Shown here one piece after another: positions 58,530 through 64,000 of a DNA stretch of 64,000 nt. The DNA comes from G963704535 sp963704535 (lineage in GTDB: Bacteria > Chloroflexota > Chloroflexia > Chloroflexales > Roseiflexaceae): the NCBI GenBank assembly GCA_963704535.1, contig OY969916.1, forward strand, positions 1,488,001 through 1,552,000, read 5' to 3'. The stretch's first letter is position 1, and the number at the start of each line of letters is the position of its first letter. Made by a program: the position numbers and the translations under genes. The notes below the pieces were generated by a model that saw nothing but the letters and a program-made list of their open reading frames with translations, ran no database searches and had not been told where the DNA came from.

Positions 58530-60392
58530 ATGAACAAAGCGACTGCTCCCGCCGCGCCGGCGGTCACTCAATCGGGCAGATGGTTGCTCGCCGCGCTGCG
58601 AGTCGCCGCCTATACCACCCCGCTGCTGTTCCTGGTGGTCTTCTTCCTCTACCCGCTCGTGGCGATCCTGCGGCTGAGCCTGGTCGGCCAGGCCGGGGCG
58701 CCCTCGGCCCTCGACAGGCTCGTCGCCGACGACTACTACCTGCGGGTGATCTGGTTCAGCGCCTGGCAGGCGGCCCTCTCGACGCTGCTCACGCTGGCGA
58801 TCGGCCTGCCGGCGGCCTACGTCTTTGCCCGCTACCAGTTCCCGGGCAAGGCGCTGCTGCGCGCCCTCGCCACCGTGCCCTTCGTCCTACCGACGGTCGT
58901 GGTCGCGGCGGCGTTTATGGCGCTGCTGGGCCGGCAGGGCCTGCTGAACACGGCGCTTCAGGCGCTGCTGGGCCTGGACGAGCCGCCGATCCAGGTCATG
59001 AACACGCTGGGCATGGTGCTGCTGGCGCACGTCTTCTATAACTACAGCGTCGTGCTGCGGATCGTCGGCGGCTTCTGGAGCACTCTGGACACCCGCCTCG
59101 AACAGGCGGCAGCGGTGCTGGGCGCCGACCGCGCCCGCGTCTTCCGCGAGGTCACGCTGCCGCTGCTGCTGCCGGCGATCGGCGCGGCGGCGCTGCTGAT
59201 CTTTATCTACACCTTCGCCAGCTTTGGCGTCGTGCTGATCCTGGGCGACCCGCGCTCGCCGACCGTCGAGGTCGAGATCTATCGCCAGACGGCCCAGTTC
59301 GCGTACCTGGATGTGGCCGCCGCGCTGGCGCTGATTCAGATGGCGGGCACGCTGCTGATGACCCTGCTCTACACCCAGCTCCTGGCGCGCGCCGCCGTTC
59401 CACTCGATCGGCGCTCCCGCGCCGCCAACGCCCGGCCCATTCGCACCGACCGCGAGCGACTAATCGTCGGCGCCAATATCGCCATCCTGCTGCTGCTGAG
59501 CGCGCCGCTCCTGGCGCTGGCGCTGCGCTCGGTGATCGCGGCGGCCCCGGACACCACCTGGACCCTGACGCTCGATTCCTACCAGGCGCTCGGCGTCAAT
59601 CGCACCAGGTCGCTGTTCTTCGTCCCGCCACTCACGGCCATCCGCAACTCGCTGCTGTTCGCCCTGGCCGCGACCTCTCTGGCGCTGCTCATCGGCATCC
59701 CGATCGCCTACCTCCTCGCCGGAAGAACCAAGAACCAAGAACCAAGAACAAAAAATCGTGGATTTGGTATCTCTGTTCTTGGTTCTTGGTTCTTTCTCGC
59801 CGGAAGAACCAAGAACCAAGAACCAAGAACAAAAAATCGTGGATTTGGCATCTTTGTTCTTCGTTCTTTGTTCTTTGTTCTGCTCGACCCATTGGTCATG
59901 CTCCCGCTCGGCACCAGCGCCGTGACCCTCGGCCTGGGCTACTTCGTCGCGCTGGGCCGCCCGCCACTGAACCTGATCCGCTCGCCGCTGCTCATCCCGG
60001 TCGCGCACGCGCTGCTGGCCTTCCCATTTGTCGTGCGTAGCCTGCTGCCGGCCCTGCGCGGGCTCGACCCGCGCCAGCGCGAGGCGGCGCGCATGCTCGG
60101 CGCCGGGCCGCTGCGCGTGCTGCGCGAGGTCGACCTACCGCTGCTCTTCCCGGCGCTGCTGGTCGGCGCAGTATTCGCCTTCACCGTCTCGATCGGCGAG
60201 TTCGGCGCCACGCTGCTGCTTTCGCGCCCCGAGTACCCCACAGTGCCGGTGATGGTCGGCCGCTTCCTCGGCCAACCCGGCGCCGAGAACTTCGGCCAGG
60301 CCCTGGCCCTTAGCACGATCCTGATGCTGACCAGCGGGGTATGCTTCGCGCTGCTTGAGCAGGTGCGCTACTGTGAGGTGGGAGAATTTTAA
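58530..60392 (+). CDS. thiP: Thiamine ABC transporter permease
   Basis: 620 residues with two fused permease domains, as in ThiP (usual length ~530). First domain: LRVAAYTTPLLFLVVFFLYPLVAILRLSLVG, EAA-like loop EQAAAVLGADRARVFREVTLPLLLPAI. Second: RQREAARMLGAGPLRVLREVDLPLLFPALLVGAVFAFTVSIGEFGATLLL, and LDPLVMLPLGTSAVTLGLGYF. About 55 extra residues at 59715-59882 come from AAGAACC heptamer arrays duplicated as an 81-bp unit. Start ATG 58530. No thiQ ATPase gene follows in the window. Confidence 0.92.
   Translation: MNKATAPAAPAVTQSGRWLLAALRVAAYTTPLLFLVVFFLYPLVAILRLSLVGQAGAPSALDRLVADDYYLRVIWFSAWQAALSTLLTLAIGLPAAYVFARYQFPGKALLRALATVPFVLPTVVVAAAFMALLGRQGLLNTALQALLGLDEPPIQVMNTLGMVLLAHVFYNYSVVLRIVGGFWSTLDTRLEQAAAVLGADRARVFREVTLPLLLPAIGAAALLIFIYTFASFGVVLILGDPRSPTVEVEIYRQTAQFAYLDVAAALALIQMAGTLLMTLLYTQLLARAAVPLDRRSRAANARPIRTDRERLIVGANIAILLLLSAPLLALALRSVIAAAPDTTWTLTLDSYQALGVNRTRSLFFVPPLTAIRNSLLFALAATSLALLIGIPIAYLLAGRTKNQEPRTKNRGFGISVLGSWFFLAGRTKNQEPRTKNRGFGIFVLRSLFFVLLDPLVMLPLGTSAVTLGLGYFVALGRPPLNLIRSPLLIPVAHALLAFPFVVRSLLPALRGLDPRQREAARMLGAGPLRVLREVDLPLLFPALLVGAVFAFTVSIGEFGATLLLSRPEYPTVPVMVGRFLGQPGAENFGQALALSTILMLTSGVCFALLEQVRYCEVGEF
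59715..59882. repeat. 81-bp tandem duplication built of AAGAACC heptamers, inside thiP
   Basis: Two copies, starting 59715 and 59796, each with AAGAACC units, a centre AAAAAATCGTGGATTTGG and inverted GGTTCTT/GTTCTTT units, so each can form a hairpin. 81 bp is 27 codons, so the frame is kept. Confidence 0.92.
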
Positions 60393-60426
60393 CGAGCTTC
60401 TTCTCCCCAAAGAAAGGGAGGGGCTT

Positions 60427-60447
60427 GGGGAGGGCGGCGCCCTCCCC
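60427..60447 (+). terminator. GC-rich hairpin after thiP
   Basis: GGGGAGGGC/GCCCTCCCC stem with 3-nt loop, 35 bp after the thiP stop, followed by AAAAAA rather than T. It resembles a diverged type A element core and may act as transcription stop in either direction. Confidence 0.5.
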
Positions 60448-60513
60448 AAAAAACCTCACCCCACCAAGCTACTCGAATAGGCACACCACAACATTCTGGT
60501 GCCCCTAGCAGGG

Positions 60514-60519
60514 TATAAT
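60514..60519 (+). promoter_or_regulatory. Possible -10 promoter element of the Nudix gene
   Basis: TATAAT 44 bp before the Nudix start; no clear -35 box is visible at the right distance. The gap before the gene is otherwise without features. Confidence 0.35.
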
Positions 60520-60562
60520 TGCATCAGAGCTGACGATAAGCCCTAGAGATCGCGAGGTTGCC

Positions 60563-61135
60563 ATGACGCTACCGGAGATCGCCGACTACCCCGCCCGTTT
60601 CCGCTACCGCTTCTGCCCCCTCTGCGCCACGCCGCTGGAACCCCAACACGACGGCGAGCGCGAGCGTCTGACCTGCCCAGCCGACGGCTGGATATTCTAC
60701 CCAACGCCCAACCTGGCCGCGACCGTCGTCGTCGAGCACGCCGGCGGCATCGTGCTGCTGCGCCGCGCGCTCCAGCCCGACATCGGAATCTGGCATTTGC
60801 CGATCGGCCACCTGGAGTTCGGCGAGGCGCCGGTCGACGGGGCGCTGCGCGAGGCATCCGAAGAGACCGGCCTGCTGCTCGACGAGCCGGTGTTCCTCGA
60901 CTTCGAATATAGCCGCTCCTACGGCGACCCGGCCATGTTCTACCTGGTGTTCTGCTACCGGGCCCGCTCGACCGGCGGGGAGCCGCGCATCAATTATGAA
61001 AATAGCGAGATCTGCGTCTTCCAGCCCGACGCGCTACCCGATCTGAAGTGGACCTCACAGCGCCGGGCGGTCGCGGCCTGGCATGCCTGGCGAGCCGGGG
61101 CATCGTGGACGCCGGGGAGGAAAGCCTCATGGTGA
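60563..61135 (+). CDS. Nudix hydrolase with N-terminal zinc ribbon
   Basis: 190 residues. A Cys4-type zinc ribbon (CPLCATPLE ... RLTCPADGW) precedes the Nudix domain. The Nudix box reads GHLEFGEAPVDGALREASEETGL, matching Gx5Ex7REUxEExGU fully. Such zinc-ribbon Nudix proteins are often NADH pyrophosphatase-like or ADP-ribose-like; substrate unknown. The stop overlaps the following kinase start by 7 bp. Confidence 0.92.
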   Translation: MTLPEIADYPARFRYRFCPLCATPLEPQHDGERERLTCPADGWIFYPTPNLAATVVVEHAGGIVLLRRALQPDIGIWHLPIGHLEFGEAPVDGALREASEETGLLLDEPVFLDFEYSRSYGDPAMFYLVFCYRARSTGGEPRINYENSEICVFQPDALPDLKWTSQRRAVAAWHAWRAGASWTPGRKASW

Positions 61136-62286
61136 GAGCCAGGCTGCCCCGTGGAAGTCTATTCCTGATCGGCTACACCCTGGTCGGCTCTCTGCTGAGT
61201 GCGCTGCTGGTCCTGCTGCGTGGGCCGGATGCTCTGCTGATCTTCTTGATCGGGCCGATCGTCTTCGCCGCGCTATTCTACTCGCGCCGAATCTACTTCT
61301 CGATGTCTCTGATCGATGTCCTGCTGGCGGTCGTGGTCACCTACCACGTATCGCTGAACTTCCACGAGTCGCTCAAGACCATCGCCGCGCTGGCCGTGAC
61401 CGTCTTCGGGGTGTCCGAGGTCATCCACTGGCTGATCTCCGGCCGGATGCGCGCCGAACAGGCCCTGCGCGAAAGCGCGGCCCGCCACCTCGCGATCTCG
61501 GAGCTGACCTCCGATTACGTCTATGCGGTCGACATCACCCCCGACGGCCGCCGCAGGACCGCATGGGTCACCGAGTCATTCACCCGCATCACCGGCTACA
61601 CCGTCGAGGAGCTTGAGGCGCGCGGCGGCTGGCTGACGATCGTCCACCCCGAAGATCTGGGCGTCTCCGATCGGCGCGCCCAGATGGTCCTCTCCGGCCA
61701 GACCGACGTGTCCGAGCTGCGGATCATCACGAAAAGCGGCGAGGTTCGCTGGCTGCGCGCATACACGCGGCCCCAGTGGGACACTCAAGCCGGGCGGGTC
61801 GCCCGCATGCTCGGCGCGATGCAGGATATCACCGCCCGCAAGCAGGCGACCGAGAAGCTGCGCCAGCAGAACGAGTACCTGGCCGCGCTCCACGCCACCA
61901 CCCTGGCGCTGATGAACCGCCTGGAGCCGGTCGACCTGCTCCAGGCGATCGTCGCGCGCGCGGCGCAGCTGCTTGGCACCTCGCACGGGTATGTGTACCT
62001 GATCGAGCCGGAGGGCCAGCGGATCGAAATCAAAGTTGGGGTAGGATTCTACGTCGACTACGTCGGCTTCCGTCTGAAGCCGGGCGAGGGCCTGGCCGGA
62101 ACGATCTGGCAAACCGGGCAGCCACTGGTCGTCGACGACTACGGCGCCTGGGGCGGTCGCTCACCGGCATTTAGTCCCGACGCGGTTCGTGCGCTGGTCG
62201 GAGTGCCGCTCACCTCCGGCAGCCAGGTCGTCGGCGTGATCGGCATGAGTTATGTCGAGCCGGGCCGCACCTTCGGCGAGGGCTAG
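61129..62286 (+). CDS. Hybrid histidine kinase, N-terminal sensor part ended by an in-frame TAG
   Basis: 385 residues. Two to four membrane helices (GSLFLIGYTLVGSLLSALLVLL and following), a PAS domain with PAC (YVYAVDITPDGRR, FTRITGYTVEELEARGGWLTIVHPED, WLRAYTRPQWD), then a GAF domain (LLQAIVARAAQLLGTSHGYVYLI, GEGLAGTIWQTGQPLVV). It ends in the GAF domain at FGEG with TAG at 62284. Reading goes on in the same frame through the kinase core. GGGGAGG precedes the ATG. A single base change (GAG or similar to TAG) explains the break. Confidence 0.87.
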   Translation: MVRARLPRGSLFLIGYTLVGSLLSALLVLLRGPDALLIFLIGPIVFAALFYSRRIYFSMSLIDVLLAVVVTYHVSLNFHESLKTIAALAVTVFGVSEVIHWLISGRMRAEQALRESAARHLAISELTSDYVYAVDITPDGRRRTAWVTESFTRITGYTVEELEARGGWLTIVHPEDLGVSDRRAQMVLSGQTDVSELRIITKSGEVRWLRAYTRPQWDTQAGRVARMLGAMQDITARKQATEKLRQQNEYLAALHATTLALMNRLEPVDLLQAIVARAAQLLGTSHGYVYLIEPEGQRIEIKVGVGFYVDYVGFRLKPGEGLAGTIWQTGQPLVVDDYGAWGGRSPAFSPDAVRALVGVPLTSGSQVVGVIGMSYVEPGRTFGEG

Positions 62287-63603
<1,317 letters not shown>

Positions 63604-63656
63604 CGTAAAAAGGGGGAGTTTGAGGGGGGCCGCCCCTCAAGAAAATCTCTCCCACA
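63604..63656. repeat. Type A element core, copy 16
   Basis: AAAAGGGGGAGTTTGAGGGGGGCCGCCCCTCAAGAAAATC between the convergent kinase and CCA-enzyme genes, directly followed by TCCAATC heptamers. Confidence 0.83.
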
Positions 63657-63660
63657 TTCT

Positions 63661-64000
63661 CTAATCTCCAATCTCCAACCCCTCGGCCGCCCGGCGCACC
63701 CACACATGCTGCTCCTCGCGGGTGTACACCAGCCCATCGAGCCGCGCGGCCCGCAGCTCGGCCAGCAGCCTGCCGAACAGCGGCCCCGGCTTGAGCCCGA
63801 TCGCCCGCAAGAATGCGCCATCGACCTCCAGCTTCACCGGGCGCAGATCGCGCAGGTAGCGCTCGATATAGGCCGGCGCGGCGCCATCCTCGGCCAGCCG
63901 CGCCACCTGGAGCGCCGTGTCGCCCGACCCGTGCAGCAGCCGATCGACCTGGCTGTCGGGCAGGCCAGCCGCGTGTAGCTGGGGCAGCCGCTCCTGGAGC
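63661..64000 (-). CDS. C-terminal end of a probable CCA tRNA nucleotidyltransferase (truncated by window)
   Basis: 113 residues open to the right edge. Sequence LQERLPQLHAAGLPDSQVDRLLHGSGDTALQVARLAEDG ... IERYLRDLRPVKLEVDGAFLRAIGLKPGPLFGRLLAELRAARLDGLV resembles the C-terminal helical domain of CCA-adding enzymes or poly(A) polymerase-like proteins, where the GLKPGPLFGRLL motif is typical. The catalytic domain lies outside. The last residues (LEIGD, stop) are encoded by a GATTGGAGATT heptamer repeat. Adds CCA to tRNA 3' ends if the identification holds. Confidence 0.7.
   Translation of the reverse strand, partial: LQERLPQLHAAGLPDSQVDRLLHGSGDTALQVARLAEDGAAPAYIERYLRDLRPVKLEVDGAFLRAIGLKPGPLFGRLLAELRAARLDGLVYTREEQHVWVRRAAEGLEIGD

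Overview
The window looks like a GC-rich chromosome segment from a Chloroflexota bacterium, probably class Chloroflexia. This is an inference. The main pointers are the repeated 'FPxTG ... FWERHGGLPVFGFPLS' type domain at the N-terminus of the PhoX-like protein, a cyclase/AAA/TPR regulator, Pro/Thr-rich secreted proteins, two-ATPase sugar transporters, and a very high load of 7-8 bp tandem repeats and short palindromic mobile elements. I see no rRNA, tRNA, CRISPR array, prophage or replication origin.

Layout. 1-9.5 kb: an edge-truncated exported protein, hutU and hutI of histidine breakdown, a phosphoribosyltransferase, and two overlapping GT-C/GT39-like membrane proteins. 9.5-19.3 kb: a minus-strand operon of a cyclase/AAA regulator (split from its TPR half by a frameshift) ending in a small NHLP-like peptide gene; divergent to it, a histidine kinase overlapping a secreted malectin-domain protein, then a 3-methyladenine DNA glycosylase. 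19.3-30.5 kb: a minus-strand sugar or polyol uptake and use operon (binding lipoprotein, two permeases, small membrane protein, two ATPases, epimerase-like and PEP-hydrolase-like TIM barrels, cupin), with a divergent MocR regulator. 30.5-37 kb: aldo/keto reductase, two small unknown genes, a 2-hydroxyacid dehydrogenase and a three-gene ABC-2 exporter. 37-46.7 kb: a frameshifted receiver protein, a Vgb-like lipoprotein, a cell-wall amidase, a two-component pair whose kinase C-terminus is altered by an IS1634-like insertion, an orphan OmpR-type regulator, a broken HNH membrane protein and a GNAT acetyltransferase. 46.7-54.3 kb: an F420-type nitroreductase, a mechanosensitive channel with a cyclic-nucleotide domain, an NMT1-like binding lipoprotein paired with a Cache-HAMP-STAS protein, two arrays of 42-bp repeats with toxin-antitoxin remnants between and beside them, and DUF1801 and DUF3224 genes. 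54.4-64 kb: a TPP riboswitch with thiB, a PhoX-like protein on the opposite strand, thiP, a Nudix hydrolase, a hybrid histidine kinase interrupted by an in-frame TAG, and the C-terminal end of a probable CCA-adding enzyme.

The most unusual property is the repeat ecology. Heptamer and octamer arrays (CAACACG, TCTCAAT, GATTGGA, CATCCTC, GATGACAA, GAAAGGGT, AAGAACC types), often as head-to-head inverted pairs, lie between genes and also inside reading frames, where they are translated as extra loops of membrane and signalling proteins. At least three families of short inverted-repeat elements are scattered between genes; one has an 18-bp perfect terminal repeat and a perfect 10-bp target duplication. 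Several genes take their last codons and stop from these repeats. Several genes, mostly signalling ones, carry single frameshifts or a stop; these could be real decay, phase variation or assembly errors.
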